Shown one piece after another: positions 24,163-36,583 of a DNA stretch of 64,000 bases. The translations under genes and the position numbers were made by a program. Below the pieces are notes generated by a model. The model did not search any database and had not been told where the DNA came from. It saw only the letters and a list, made by a program, of their open reading frames with translations. The stretch covers positions 55,731,663 to 55,795,662 of the forward strand of contig NC_133653.1 in assembly GCF_009905375.1 (NCBI RefSeq), in the 5' to 3' direction. Position 1 is the first letter of the stretch. The number at the start of each line of letters is the position of its first letter. The DNA comes from Apium graveolens (Eukaryota; Streptophyta; Magnoliopsida; Apiales; Apiaceae).

Positions 24163-26199
24163 TGTGACGGCCTCAACCCCGGGGTCAGGAGTTGACGTCA
24201 CCAAACACAACTAACAGAAATATAACAAGATTATTATTATTATATACTAACTTGACCCCATATCAAGATCCGATCCAGGTTCAAGTATGATCCAAGTTAC
24301 ACATTATTATAATCCATTTATTTAAAAAGTCTGACACACTAACTTATTCAGCAACTCATCAAACCGCATGTGGTCTGATATTAACTACCTCTGGGGAGCC
24401 GGGCCCTGAAGAGGCGGAGACACGGTTCTTCCAAGGTCTGATTGGTCTTCTAGGCATCTGCGATATATATATGTAACAGGTTGCAAGGGTGAGCATAATC
24501 GCTCAGCAGTACCAACATATGAATATTAAGATAAAACAATAATATAAACAGTTATAGGAACATAACTATAATCAACATAAAATCTGAGTCTGTAGATCAT
24601 TCCGAACAACAGTATATAAAGAAAAGCTGAGATAACTGGAAATCACTGACTAGCATGCTTTTAACAAAACAAACGTAGTAGTGTGCTGTGTAAGTACCAG
24701 AGTCCAATTTTAGCATGTTATTCACATTTATAAATCCACTGTATCATTTACTTATACCCTTACGGGAATCACAAAGCCAAACAAGATAAGTAACGGGTAT
24801 GTGAAGATAGCTGATTAGGCTATCAACACCAGACGGCTCTAACTGCCATCCCATATACCTGTTCCGAAACTGAGAGACTAGTTAGGTCTCTGACCTACTG
24901 GACTAATCGGTTATATAATGCGCGCAACCGAATTAGCCTCTTACGTCATAGGCCTACTATGGCCCCTATGTATCCCATATTAGATTATTTTATCCAGTTT
25001 CAAAACATGTGTACCTATCTCATTTCAAAACCATTCTTTTTAACAGCACACGTAAAACTGATTCACAAATCATTTTCATCCGAGATAGGTACCTTTCGAA
25101 GTTACTTTTCCCCAAAACAGGTTTAAAACAGTGATTTATAACTACAGGGGATACGTAACTTAAAACGTTTATGTTCCTTTACGAGAATAAAACAACAGTT
25201 TATTCATACGTACTGAACCATAAAAGAATGGCCAGGGGTACTTGCCTTGCAACACTTTCAGAAAACCTAAGTAGCTTTTACGCTGACTTTGGTCCTAGCG
25301 ATACCCGACCGGGATATACAATAACAGAATACCCTAATACGTACCGATATGCTTGATATCCTCGAATCCTAATAAACCAATTCGATAACCCGACTCGTAT
25401 AATAATTATACATGTAATCACATAGTCTATAGTCACATAAAGATAAAACATTTTGTATAATAAAGTACATTTTTCTCGTATTTAAAATATATCTTTAGAA
25501 AAATTTCGATAGCGACTCCTTTATTTATAAGCCTGATCGTCGAAACATAATCGACGTCAATCCTAACCGGTCACAATCCAACTTTCACAATTTCACAATC
25601 AATCACACACAAAATTAATTATACGTCTCATTTTATAAAAATTAGGAATCAGATAAAAATCATCACCATCCACCGTCGACTCGCCGAGGCTCATCGTCGA
25701 CGGCGGCGAAGTTTTACGGGTACCCGATTAAGTTTCAGGTTTCCAACGTAAAATTCCACTGATTAATCGAAATATTTTCCGCACGAAATATTCATATCAC
25801 GAATATTATTCAAAATTAATTTCCTGCATAATTAATAGATAAAAATAAACATCAGAATTTTTAACAAGTCACAGCAACAAGAAACCAACCAAGACACACG
25901 CGCATAACAGATATATATACACACGCGGTCGCCTCGCCGGACGGAGCCGGCGGCAACCGGAAAATAGTGGGATAGGCAGAAAAAATAGGGAAGTAAGGCA
26001 CACAACTTGACTGATTATATACATATACATATGTATATATATATATATCTACAAACCAAGCAAGCACATAACCGAGCACCCAACCGGAAAAGAACAAAAA
26101 ACAGTGGCCGAAAAACTCACCACAACAGGGAAGCCGAGGAAAAAAGAAGGGGAGGGAAGAAATATGGAAGAAAAATGAGAGAGAGAGAGAGAATCGAAG

Positions 26200-26247
<48 letters not shown>

Positions 26248-27077
26248 GGCAGAGATCGGAGACAACACGGGGTGGGGGGCTTTGGGTAGTTAATTAATTA
26301 ATTTTTCTGTTAATAGATGTTGCAACAGAAGGAAAGCACGTGTCCCTTAATTGTTAAAAACTGACACGTAGCTTAGGATAAATATGAAGATTCTGAGACC
26401 CGACTTAACCCGAAATTCGATTTTATAGAACCGAGTTGCACTTAAAATGAATTCAGAAAATTACGGAAACAGTCTTAAAATATTTTAAATATCCCGAAGT
26501 TAATAAAAACATAAGTTACGTAAATTTAAAGCAATTTTTGAAATATAATTTATACCCGCTTTTAACAATTAAACGAATCAACGCGCGGGTGAAATTAATC
26601 CTATAAAATTTCCAAAATAGTTTTAAAATTCTCAGAATATTATGAACTTAATAAAATATGAGTTTCGTGGATTTTAAAGAATCATGTAATTAAATACGGA
26701 TTTTACAAATAAATACAATCAGAAAATTACTTAAAAATAAATAATTAATGAAATATTGATTTCTCAATTTTATAAAATCCTAAAAATAATTATTGAAATT
26801 ATAAAATCATAAAACTAATTTTAGAGACAATCCAAATATTTATGGATTTAAAATTGTAATAAAACCACTTTTAAAAGTGTAACAAAACAATATGACTCAA
26901 TACTTAATTACACATTCGAATCTTTTGTACCAATAAATCACAGATAATTAATAAAAATAAACACACTGCTACCAAAACTAATACACATGTTTTATTTAAT
27001 TAATTATTTAATTAATTATTTAATTATTACATTTTGAAATAATAATAAAAATAATAGAAAATATACGAGTCGTTATA
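24163..27077 (-). repeat. 3' LTR of gypsy element C
   Basis: This LTR is about 2,915 bases. On the plus strand it starts TGTGACGGCCTCAACCCC and ends CGAGTCGTTATA before the reversed PPT. In its own direction it begins TATAACGACTC, so the first TG is probably mutated to TA, and ends GGCCGTCACA. The end resembles A/B (CCCCGG plus GT(C)ACA) but the body is different. It contains a GA/CT microsatellite at 26177-26245 and an AT-rich half toward 27077. There is no second copy for comparison, so the right limit rests on the PPT. Confidence 0.78.
26177..26245. repeat. GA/CT microsatellite in the element C LTR
   Basis: Two blocks of GA repeats, 26177-26192 and 26205-26245, are separated by 12 bases. 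In the direction of element C they read CT repeats. Long frames across this region on both strands are by-products of the repeat. Confidence 0.95.
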
Positions 27078-27090
27078 TCCTTTCCCCCTA
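27078..27090 (-). other. Polypurine tract (element C)
   Basis: On the minus strand it reads TAGGGGGAAAGGA, directly upstream of the LTR of element C and 26 bases after the pol stop. Confidence 0.82.
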
Positions 27091-27118
27091 AAAAAATATT
27101 ATGTCCTCAGAATCTGAC

Positions 27119-27688
27119 TTAACTAAACAAATGAGGATATTTATCAAGCATGTACGACTCTAATTCCCAAGTAGACTCTTCTACTCTAGGATTTCTCCAA
27201 AGGACTCTCACTATGGGTATTGACTTATTTCTAAGGACTCGCTCTTTACTATCTAAGATTTGGATTAGCTGTTCCAAGTAGGACAAATCTGGCTGAAGCT
27301 CAATGGGTTTGTACTTTATAACTTGATTCGAGTCAGTAATATAGGGCTTCAACATGGATACGTGGAACACATTATGGATGTGCTGTAACTGCGGCGACAA
27401 TGCTATTTCGTAGGCAACCTTCCCTACTTTCTTCAAAACCTCAAATGGTCCTATAAATCTGGGGCTAAGTTTACCTCTCTGACCAAAACGTACTAATCCT
27501 TTCCAAGGTGATACCCTTAGTAACACCAGGGCTCCTATCTCGAGGTTCATATCTTTTCTATGCAAATCTGCATTCTTTCTCTGACTATCCTGGGTTGCTT
27601 CTAATCTTTTCTGAATCAATGCCACTGCATCTTTGGTCTGCTGAACCAACTCGGGCCTAACACTTTCTTTTCTCCTACCCCATCCCAA
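27119..27688 (-). pseudogene. pol: Integrase C-terminal part with chromodomain-like tail (element C)
   Basis: This open 189-residue stretch is the end of gypsy pol. It has PELVQQTKDAVALIQKRLEA, the GPY/F-type module (VLLRVSPWKGL, then GKLSPRFIGPFEVL and VFHVSMLKPY), and a tail VRVLWRNPRVEESTWELE typical of plant chromovirus chromodomain-like ends. In living chromoviruses this tail guides integration to particular chromatin. The ATG is not the true start; upstream the frame is broken near 27700 by a stop or frameshift, separating it from the integrase core. Confidence 0.92.
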
Positions 27689-27723
27689 TACAATGGTGAT
27701 CGCACTTACGTCTATATAAATCT

Positions 27724-28203
27724 TTAAGGCGGCATTCCAATGCTTCCATGATAGCTGTTATCGTACAAAAATTCAATCAAAAGTAAGTGTTCATCCCAAT
27801 TTCCCTTAAAATCTAAAACATAAACTCTTAACATATCCTCTATGGTCTGAATTATTCTCTCACTTTGACCGTCCGTCTGAGGATGATAAGCGGTACTCAT
27901 ATTCAGCTTGGTTCCTAGACATTCTTGAAACTTGGTCCAAAACCTGGAATTGAACCTCGGGTCTCGATCTGACATAATGGACACATGAACTACATGATTG
28001 GTCACTATCTCGTCCAAATACAGCTTAACTAGCTTTTCCAAAGAATACCTTTCGTTGATCGGAAGAAAATGCGCTGACTTGGTCAACCTATCAATGATTA
28101 CCCAAATGGCGTCGTGATTTTCTCTCATCTTTGGAAATCCTACTACAAAATCCATTGTAATCTCTTCCCACTTCCACTGGGGAATCTCCAAGGGTTGTAA
28201 CAA
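27724..28203 (-). pseudogene. pol: Integrase catalytic core (element C)
   Basis: This 159-residue open stretch carries the retroviral-type integrase core that inserts the DNA copy. The catalytic triad is visible: Asp in ITMDFVVGFP, Asp in VSIMSDRDPRF, and Glu in DGQSERIIQTIEDML, so the key residues survive. Upstream (28204-28430) a zinc-binding-type remnant can be read, with FWWPGMKK and a Cys pair. Stops on both sides show the polyprotein is no longer continuous. Confidence 0.92.
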
Positions 28204-28437
28204 TCCACTTGGCCTTTGATGTTCTGCTTTTACCGTCTAACACAGGTGACATTTTCTAACCCAATTGGCATTATCCTTCTTCATTCCTGGCCACCAAAAG
28301 TTTTTCTTCAAATCTTGGTACATCTTAGTACTACCAGGATGGATGGAAAACCGAGAGTTGTACGCTTCATGTAACACTTCATTCTTCAGTTCCGTCACAT
28401 TAGGAATCCAAACTCTGGAAGAAAATCTAAATAAACC

Positions 28438-28875
28438 TTAGTTATCCTTTTGGGTACATAATTCTTCACCTGTCAGAGGGTCCAGCTCTTGTTCCATAAT
28501 TCCCTCTTGACATCTTTTGATATTTTCTATCAATGCTAGCTGGAAGGTAATCTCATACAGTTGCTCTTGACTTTCGCTTGATAATCGAACTTCAATTTCC
28601 ATCTTTTTTAAGTCTCGAGCTAGCTCATCTGCAATTTGAACCATATTCAACTTCTCTTTTCTGCTCAAGGCATCAGCCACCACATTGGCTTTGCTCGGGT
28701 GATAGTTAATGGAACAGTTGTAGTCCTTGATCAATTCCAACCACCTTCTCTGTCTCATATTCAAATCCTTCTGCGTGAATATGTACTTCAGGCTCTTGTG
28801 ATCCGTGTAAATATTACACTTCTCTCCATACAAGTAATGTCTCCACAATTTCAGAGAAAATACTATAGCTGCCAA
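28438..28875 (-). pseudogene. pol: RNase H domain (element C)
   Basis: The open 145-residue stretch contains [20 protein letters not shown], then [20 protein letters not shown] and [14 protein letters not shown], the gypsy RNase H that removes RNA from the hybrid. The linker to integrase follows. A stop near 28436 separates it from the integrase part and another near 28918 from RT. Confidence 0.92.
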
Positions 28876-29345
28876 CTCAAGGTCATGGACTAAATACTTT
28901 TGCTCGTGAGGCTTCAGTTATCGAGAGGCATAAGCGATAACTTTGTCGTGTTGCATCAGTACACAACCTAAACCTTTCAAAGAAGCGTCGCTATAAATCA
29001 AAGAGTTTCCTGTCTCATCTGGCAATGCTAGTACTGGAGTTGTCACTAACCTCCTTTTCAATTCTTGGAAACTTTTTCACACTTTTCCGTCCAAATGAAC
29101 ATCTCATTCTTTCTGGTTAACTTGGTTAATGGAGATGCGATCTTAGAGAAATTCTTTACAAACCTTCAGTAATATCCAGCTAATCCAAGAAAACTTCTTA
29201 TTTTTGTCGGAGTCTTCGGTTGCTCCCACTTGGATACAACTTTAATCTTTACAGATTCTACCTTGATACCTTCCTTACTTACCACATGTCCAAGAAACTG
29301 TGCCTCTTTCAACCAAAACTCACACTTGGAGAACCCGGAGAAAAT
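28876..29345 (-). pseudogene. pol: Reverse transcriptase C-terminal piece (element C), truncated
   Basis: In reading order it gives FSKCEFWLKEAQFLGHVVSK, KIKVVSKWEQPKTPTKIRSF and LGLAGYY, then, after breaks, the loop into RNase H (LKGLGCVLMQHDKVIAYA). The catalytic RT motif would be further upstream and is missing: the match stops at FSKCEF near 29340, where unrelated sequence begins. Confidence 0.88.
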
Positions 29346-30194
29346 ACAGACAGTATTGGATATGTAGGCCCTGAAGTGTATCGGGGACATTCAGAAGTTT
29401 ACAAACCGATCAGCTGCACTTCAGCACTTTATATCAAGGTCAGCCGAAAGGGCACTTCCTTTCTTTGTTGTGCTGAAGGGCTCAAAAAACTTTAAATGGG
29501 GACCTGAATGCTAGATAGCCTTCGATCAAGTGTGGATACTTGACTAAAGCCCTTATGTTGATGAGACCAGATCTGAAAGCTTCAGCTCTATATTGCCGTT
29601 TTACACCAAACTCTGGGGGCAATCCAAGTGATAAAACATGGAGGTAATCAACACCATATTTTTTATGTATCACACATGCTTAAAGATGTTGAAACCAGGT
29701 ACCCCAATACTGAGAAGTTTGTATATGGGCTGATTATGGCCACCCGAAAATTGCAATACTATTTTCAAGGAAGGATGGTGCAAGTCTCACTGACTAGCCA
29801 CTTAAGAAAATTCTGACAAAGCCCGAAGCTTTGGGTAGGGTGTTCGCTTGGTCTATTGAATTAGGAGAATATGACTTAGAGTTCATGCTGAGGACATCCA
29901 TTAAAGCATAAGCCCTGGCCGAATTTATAGTGGAGTGCACCTTCTCAGGTCCGAAGGATCTAGAGCCTGAAGAGCAACGTATTCAGTCACCGATAAAATG
30001 GAACCTTTTTATTGATGGGTATGTAGCAGGTTTGAAGTGTGGTATGGGACTCATCTTATCATCCCCTGAGGGCTTTGAAATATGCCAAACCATTTAGTTC
30101 ACTTTCCCTCTCACCAAAAATGAGGCCGAGTATGAAGCCTTTCTATATGGGATGGACTTAGCAAAACATTTGGAGGCGAAACACCTGAGGGTGT
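29346..30194 (+). mobile_element. Fragment D of a Tat-type gypsy element
   Basis: This decayed pol piece reads rightwards. Recognisable pieces are FISRSAERALPFF and LKGSKNFKWGP (RT to RNase H, 29400-29510), the RNase H stretch near 29660-29770 (YVSHMLKDVETRYPNTEKFV, then ATRKLQYYFQGRMVQV), and a second RNase H-like domain near 29995-30190 (VAGLKCGMGLILSSPEGFE, then NEAEYEAFLYGMDLAKHLEA). Two RNase H domains in tandem are the hallmark of the Tat lineage. Many stops and shifts. It is bounded by element C at left and cut by Sirevirus copy 2 at right. Confidence 0.82.
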
Positions 30195-31251
30195 TGTTAT
30201 TCCCTAACAATACAACAAGAATTACAGAAGGGGGGTCAAATTTAATTCTGGCCTCTTTTTTATATTTATAAAAATTTTTTAACTCAATATATATATATAA
30301 GTGTTTTGATTTACAAAGTGCGGAATAAAGAATTAAGTAAATCAAACACAAAGTAATAAAAACACAAGTCTTTAAAACTTTCTGGTGGATTTGAATGTAT
30401 CCACCAGATATATATATATATATATATATATATCAATTTGAGAACTCTGTGAAGCTCACATTGGCTCACAGCTGCTTTACAAGTTGAACAAACAAACTAC
30501 AGAGAAATTCTTAACAGATACAGCTTTTTCTATTTCTCTCCTAAGATATGTTTTCTTAGTTTGGTAGTTGTTGTTGTTCTACTTGCTACACTTGGTTTAT
30601 ATATCACCAAGTTTACATGGTAATAAGACAGGATAATAAAACAAAACCTATCAAGTCTAACTCCATGCTGCTTCATTACTCTATTCCAGCATCTTTGAAA
30701 ATCTTCATAACTTGTATGAAATTGGTAATGCTTCTTTGTTCTCAATTTCCTGCTAAACAGGCTGCCACATTCCTTTTGCAAACACCCAACGCATGTGACT
30801 GTATTGTCACCGTCAACAGATATTTGAATTGATCATCCGTTGGGTACATGCTTGTCATCCGTCGGGTAGCTTTGTTGATCATCCGTCGGGTAGCTTTGTT
30901 GATCATCCGTTGGGTAGCTATTTGACACTTAACTCTATTTCACTTATGCATAATTACAAGACATTCCATATTTACAATTAATCAACCTATTCTGCATATC
31001 TACTAGTAGTCAATATAGCTCATAAGCTCCTACAGAATCTACACAAAGTTGTTTGCAGAAATGTGCTACAATACTTATTATAACATAAGCTACTTACTCG
31101 ATGGATGTCAAATCATCATCCATCGGGACTATATTGAATCATCCGTTGGGACTATATTTGATTATCCGTCGAGTGCTATAATATTCACTAAGTTAAATCT
31201 ACTAAGATATTTTGTATAATTTATCATCAAGTTCTCAACATATTCCTAACA
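30195..31251 (-). repeat. 3' LTR of Sirevirus family 1, copy 2
   Basis: This 1,057-base LTR is homologous in reverse to 6798-7818. On the plus strand it starts TGTTATTCCCTAACAA and ends TATTCCTAACA. A (TA)n tract is near 30410-30434. Motif copies cluster at 30836-30920, where ATCCGT[TC]GGGTAGC units repeat almost in tandem about 28 bases apart, and at 31096-31170. Both clusters are upstream of the TATA box in the element's direction. Confidence 0.9.
30594..30605 (-). promoter_or_regulatory. TATA box of the copy 2 LTR
   Basis: On the minus strand it reads GATATATAAACC, in the same CTTGGTGATATATA context as copy 1 at 7421-7437. Confidence 0.55.
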
Positions 31252-31262
31252 ATCTCCCCCAA
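31252..31262 (-). other. Polypurine tract (Sirevirus copy 2)
   Basis: On the minus strand it reads TTGGGGGAGAT, the same as in copy 1, directly before the LTR. Confidence 0.88.
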
Positions 31263-31498
31263 TTTATGTCTACTGGAATTGTAGCCATAAATTAAGAGAA
31301 ACTTGATGATAACAAAACACTCTAAGAATACAGATTGAAAATAGTAGATAAAACTAACAAGTGCTGCAGAATTTACTGAAAATTGAATAATGCAAAGTAT
31401 ACAAAGAATAGCTCACAATCATTATCAAGGTGCTCCTTTAGTCTGAGCAGATAAGTCTATTTCCTTGATTATCTAGGTTTCTTCCCAAGCCTCCTGTT

Positions 31499-34400
31499 GT
31501 TCTATTCTATCTGGTTTTGGAGTTGTCTGTGGAATTCAAGTTCATCAGCTTCAGAGAGATCTAGCATTCCTTGCATTTCCAATAGAGTCTCATTGCTAGA
31601 GATACTCAACTGGTCCTCCAATCTGAAAAATCTTCTAACTCCCTTTTCATCCCTGAATTCCATTAACCAATAGGGCCTCAAATGCACTCTCTTTCCTGTG
31701 AAGGGAATTGACAGAGTTTTTGGAAGTGCATTTTTGGCTCTATTACTCCTCAGCTCCTCAATCTTCTTTAGAACTAATCTTCTAGAAGTCACATGGTACC
31801 CAAGTTCTTTTTGAATGATGAGTAGACCTTTATTAGAACAGATTGGCTTTCTAGAAGAATCATGTGAAGTGGCCATGTGATCTCTTTTCCTCCCTTGTAT
31901 TTGAATACCAGTCTTTCAGGAAGATGTCCATGAGCATGAATTCCTCTAACTTCTTCCAATTCATCTAAGTAGAGGTTAATGTCAGAAAACTCTTTGATGT
32001 CACAGATGTACAACATATCTCCTTTGTTGATTGTGGATTGAGATTTGACTAGGGTCTTGGATTTGAGAGTCACAGGCTTCACTTTCTTGCTTGCTCTTGT
32101 CTTTATCTTTTTTTCTTGAAGATAGGAAAGTTTAGCTCAGGAATAGGCAAACTATCCCAGTCCACTGGCTCATCCTTTTGAATTATGGGTTCACCATGAA
32201 TATTCCTAGTTAGATCCACCACCTTGATTTCTTTAAATATCACTGAGGGTTTTGATGTTTGAGTTGTAGTTGTGGACTTTTTAGGAATATTGTCTTCCAT
32301 TTCTTCATCATTAAAGTCCAATTTTCTCTTGGAATGGAGCTTGTATTTGAATCTTCTTTTCTGCTGTGGTTCTTCTTGCACTTTCTGATCCCTAGGTTCA
32401 GCAATTACAGTTGGTTGTACAGGAATTTCTGTTGTGGTTTTTACAGCTTGAAGCTTGGCTAGGATAGCAGCTTGCTTCTTCTTTTGTTTAAGCTTTTTAG
32501 CATCCAGAGCAGCTTGCTTCTTTTCTTGCCTGATTCTTTCTTTCTCTTCCTTCTTAGCTTCCACAAATATGGGGTGTCCCGCCACCACATAAATTTCCTT
32601 ACCATTTCTATAAATCTTGGCTAATCTCCTTTTGAGTGCAGAATCAGCTGGATCTTTGTAGAAGGCAATTGATCTAGCCAACAACTTCTTCTCATCTGGC
32701 ATATGTGTCTCATACATAGTATCCATAGGATTCTTGTCTGAAAACTTTGAGTAGTTTCTTTTAGGCTTCAGGATGAAATCTGCTTTTGGAGATTTGATGC
32801 AAGATGTTCGGCCTTTTTCCAGATAATTCATACTCATTTCATTTACAAAAATGTTCTTCACTTGAGAGTGATGAATGAATGTTTTGTCTGGCTTCTGAAT
32901 TGGCCTAAACTTTTATTGAATTTATGCATCTATCTTTCTCCATTTTTCTTTCAACTCCTTCTCAGCTGCTGCTATATGAATCTTTATCAGTTTGTCATCT
33001 GTGTTTAGTTTTGCTGCTGCCAGATTTATGATGTCAATGATGTCCATGACTGGTGGCTTTGTGAAAGCAATTGCTGGCACAATTACTGTGCTAACTTGGA
33101 TGTTTAGCACTTTCTGGTCCCCCTCACTCCTTGATCCCTCTTGACTGATTGGGACAATAGCACTTTCTTTCTCCCCCTTTTTGTTATCAGCAAGTTGAGT
33201 AGAGGAAGAGGTTTGTGCTGCAACTAGCTTTTGAAGCAAGTCTGTTTACTGTGCTTGATGTAGATGAATAGCTGTTAGAGAACCTTTTATAGTAGTCATT
33301 CTTTTATCCAAGGAATCCACCTTGGTTGCAAGATCAGTGTTCTTCCTCAGCTGTATTTTAATATCAATCATTGTAGCTTCTGGTAGTTTGGCATCTAATC
33401 TGTCAGAAATATCTTTCTTTACTTGATTGATCTCTGTCTTGATAGAAGTGATATCCTGGTTATGTTGAAGGCCTTGAATATGATGCAGTTGCAGAGAATT
33501 TATATGTGCATGTATGATCTGCCCGGTGCCTGCATCTATTGTAGATTGAATAGCATTGTGTATTTCCTGAATTTGATGAATGAGAGTAATCTTGAAATGT
33601 TGAAGATCACAGTCTTTGGAGAATGCCCATGAAGGAAGGCCAGATCTAGAGCTGGTGCCTGCTTCCCCCCTATGATCATGAGCTCCTCACTTTCACCATC
33701 TTTTCCAAAGAAATCAGCAGATTCCCCAGTCCCATAGTCAACATTATCATCAGCTCTAGGTGGCATAGCTGTGATGGCATCCTTAGCTCTTTGCATTGAG
33801 TGGGTGGTGTGCACCAAGTTCAGCATTCTTTCTGCATTTTCATTGCCCTATCCAGCCAAAATTTGATATGCTGGAACAGGATGAGTAAATGCCTCATCAT
33901 CCAAAGAGATGGAACCTATAACATCTTGATTTTGCTGAGATGGTTTCTCGATGTCTGCTTCATTGGAATTCATTGACTCACTAGCAATGATGTTCATCCT
34001 TATCTCTCCTGTACCTGCATTTCTCTCAATTTCTCTCTCTTTTTGCATCAAGGGCTCCCCTTGGCTCCCCACCCTCACACCCTCACTTTCACAATCTAAG
34101 GTGGGACTCCTCTCACTCACTTTTTCCAGTCCTGAAGAAATGGACTGCATTTGATCACTCTTATTCTCTCCTTTTGCCTGGGAGCAACCCAGCCTCTCAC
34201 TTAATTCACTCCCTTCTCTCAGTCCTAAGAGTGATTGTACTACCACTAAGTCTTCTGCACTTGTAAGAATTGAAGAAATTTGAAGTTGTGCAGAGATACC
34301 TGACGGATGAGGAATATCCATCGGGACAGTAGTATGGCTATCCGACGGATGACTGCTGTCAAGCTTATCCGTCGGGATACAATCACTACTCGACGGATGA

Positions 34401-36061
34401 TGAATATCCATCGGGATAGAAGAAATGAATGAGTTTGGAGTGGAGACTATTGTAGACTCTATGTAGATTGATGAAAATTTTGGCACAGATGTCTCAACAG
34501 ACTCAGAAAGAAATGGCAAGTGAGCCAACAAATCATCTAAATGATGATGCTCACTTGCTTGGATTTTTGGCTTCTCCAATAGAGTTAAAGATGGAGAATT
34601 TGGAAGTGATGTATTTATCATGTCAACATCCAATGAGTGTGTGGGAGAATTTGGTGTATCAGGTGCTTCAATTATGAGAGATTTTGGTTGTGACTCCACA
34701 TTTATTGGAGCCATATCAATCAGACTTTGAGATGGTGCAGTGACTGGGTCTTTAGCACCAGTTTGCACTGTATGTGTGCCCTGTACATCCCCAAGGGGTT
34801 TTTATCTTTTCTTTCTAGCATAAGTTTGTGGTGAGCTAGTGTCCCTACCCCTCTTTGCCTGTGCTCCTAGTTGGGAGCTTATTTTAATAGTAGCATCCTT
34901 TTGGGAGAATGAAACTAGTAATGAGCTAATTTCCTTGTTAACAACCATAGTTTATTGGGAAACTATGGTGTGGCTAGGTTGGGGTACACTCTTCTCACCA
35001 TCCTTATTCTTAGGGTTTCTTTGACTTTCACCCTATCCCTCACCTTTCTCACCCACCTTCACACTCCCCTCTTTTTGTTTAGTGGATTTTACAACTGGTT
35101 GCTTTTGAAAGAAACTAGAGGGGGCTTTCTTAGATTTGGATTTTGAAGTTTGTGATTTAGTAGCTTGGGTAGGCGTCTGTTTGGTCATTGACACAGATGT
35201 CATTGCTACATTTGAAGACAAAGAAATGTGTGAGATTGAAAGAGTGGGGACAGTAGAAATTACCTCACTTACCTGAGATCCCTCCATAACTGGAAAATAG
35301 AAGAGGGGCACCTCTTTGTGGTGGTCTGCTCTATTAAGATCTGCAATTATTCTTCTTTCTTGAACCCAACAATTTCGCTTGTTGGTTGGGTTCTCAATCA
35401 CTATGTTCTCAATGATATGGTTAGCAAGCATCATAAAGAATCTAGCATAATAGACACTTTTACCTCTCTTATTGAGTTCTCCTAACTTAAAACCTAACTC
35501 AAACAAGACCAAGTCACTGAAATTAAAGTATTTATTAGTAACTAGCATGTAAAGCATGTTAAGCATGGATATGTTGATAGAATCAAAGTTAGTAATTTTA
35601 CCAGAAAACAATTTAGTTACCACATCACATAGATAACTCCATTATTTTCTAAGACCCAACCTTCTAATTTCACTTAATTTAGAGGTAGTGAGTGCATATC
35701 CCATGGAATTTAGCATGTTTACAATATCAGTGTCTGTGTGTGGAGCAGTAACAGTAATATCGGGAATTCTAAAGCATGCTTTGACAATATCACTATTAAT
35801 GCAAAACTGCTTACCTTTAAGAGTGAAAGTGATGGTCTTATCAGTTGAGTTGTACACTGCAGTTGTCCATATCTCCTCTAAAACCTCACAGTAGATAGTG
35901 GGAGATTCCAGCATAGCATAGTTGAGTTTACAGCCTTTTACAAAATCCATTATTTTGTGGTAATTTCCAAACTGTTGAATCTCCTTGTTCACTAGAGCTG
36001 TGAAGTTGTTCTTTTCATAGATGTACCTAGTTTGAGACATGATTTTGATGACTGGTTCCAT
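31499..36061 (-). pseudogene. Sirevirus post-pol ORF ('envelope-like'), copy 2, broken
   Basis: This is the counterpart of 2060-6610, about 4.5 kb. The ATG at 36059-36061 gives MEPVIKIMSQTRYIYEKNNF, open here where copy 1 has a stop. Open pieces in reading order: 36061-35642, 35623-35033, 34768-33848, 33826-33536, 33239-32922, 32861-32103, 32082-31789 and 31876-31502. They give the N-terminal domain (YAMLESPTIYCEVLEEIWTT), the Ser/Thr-rich middle, a Lys/Ala-rich helix (KKQAALDAKKLKQKKKQAAI) and the C-terminal HLRPYWLMEF part. Compared with copy 1 the breaks are at different places, so the family had an open gene when these copies inserted. No signal peptide or transmembrane segment is visible. 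Confidence 0.85.
34300..34415 (-). repeat. Palindromic motif cluster in the post-pol ORF, copy 2
   Basis: Six or seven copies of the family 1 motif in alternating direction (GACGGAT, ATCCATCGGG, ATCCGACGGAT, ATCCGTCGGG, CTCGACGGAT, ATCCATCGGG). The order matches 3714-3832 in copy 1, in reverse. Confidence 0.88.
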
Positions 36062-36583
36062 TGTTAGGGATTGAAATTTGCAGAGAGAGTAATTGCTTTT
36101 GAGGAAGAAAGAAGTTAGAGCAATTGAATCTTAAGAATGATAAAAGAGTAGAACAAAAATGAATTCTGCTTTTATACTATCTCAGAAATAAACTGTCAAA
36201 AATAATAAAGTAAAATAAAGTGACCAATAAAAATTTCCCAAAATAGCCGTTTAAAGAATGAATAAACTGTAAAAATTGTCACTTATCCGTCGTGTCATGC
36301 TTACAAAATGTAAGTATACTTGATGGATAATGTTCAGAGTTTTAACGTCTAGGATTGAGACAATTGGACGGATGAGGATGAATCAGTTATCCGTCGAGTT
36401 ATAAAACACTCCAGAAAAATAATTGATTTTTATTAACAATTAATATACTGACGGATGATCAAACTCGATGGATAATGAGCATCCGTCGGGATGTAAATTT
36501 TGACTTAGCCAAAATTTCATCCAAAGCAGAAAGATCAATTAAATTTCTGGCTGCATTACAACTTGCAAAATATCTGAAATAAT
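36062..36583 (-). other. Pol to post-pol spacer, copy 2, with motif copies
   Basis: Non-coding counterpart of 1543-2059. Motif copies occur near 36284-36295, 36319-36330, 36364-36400 and 36450-36492. It includes a GA-rich stretch next to the ORF start and TATACTATCTC (reverse of the AGTATA element in copy 1). Confidence 0.75.

Larger units (their letters stand above)
24163..29345 (-). mobile_element. Chromovirus-type gypsy element C, 5'-truncated
   Basis: This is a minus-strand element with one LTR (24163-27077), PPT, and a pol that reads, in its own direction, RT end, RNase H, integrase, chromodomain-like tail. It breaks off inside RT near 29345, where a piece of another gypsy element in the other direction begins. 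No second LTR, PBS or gag is present. Protein motifs match the chromovirus clade (Tekay/Del-like) and resemble the ruins in A and B. Pol has fewer breaks than in A or B, but stops separate its domains. Confidence 0.9.

Noticed and set aside
25861..26297. Frames of 135 and 96 residues on both strands in the element C LTR
   Set aside because: They run through the GA/CT repeat, which is open in several frames by its nature; no domain is seen.
29628..29816. Small independent gene of 62 residues
   Set aside because: Its residues (FYVSHMLKDVETRYPNTEKF) are the RNase H region of a Tat-type gypsy pol, so it is part of fragment D.
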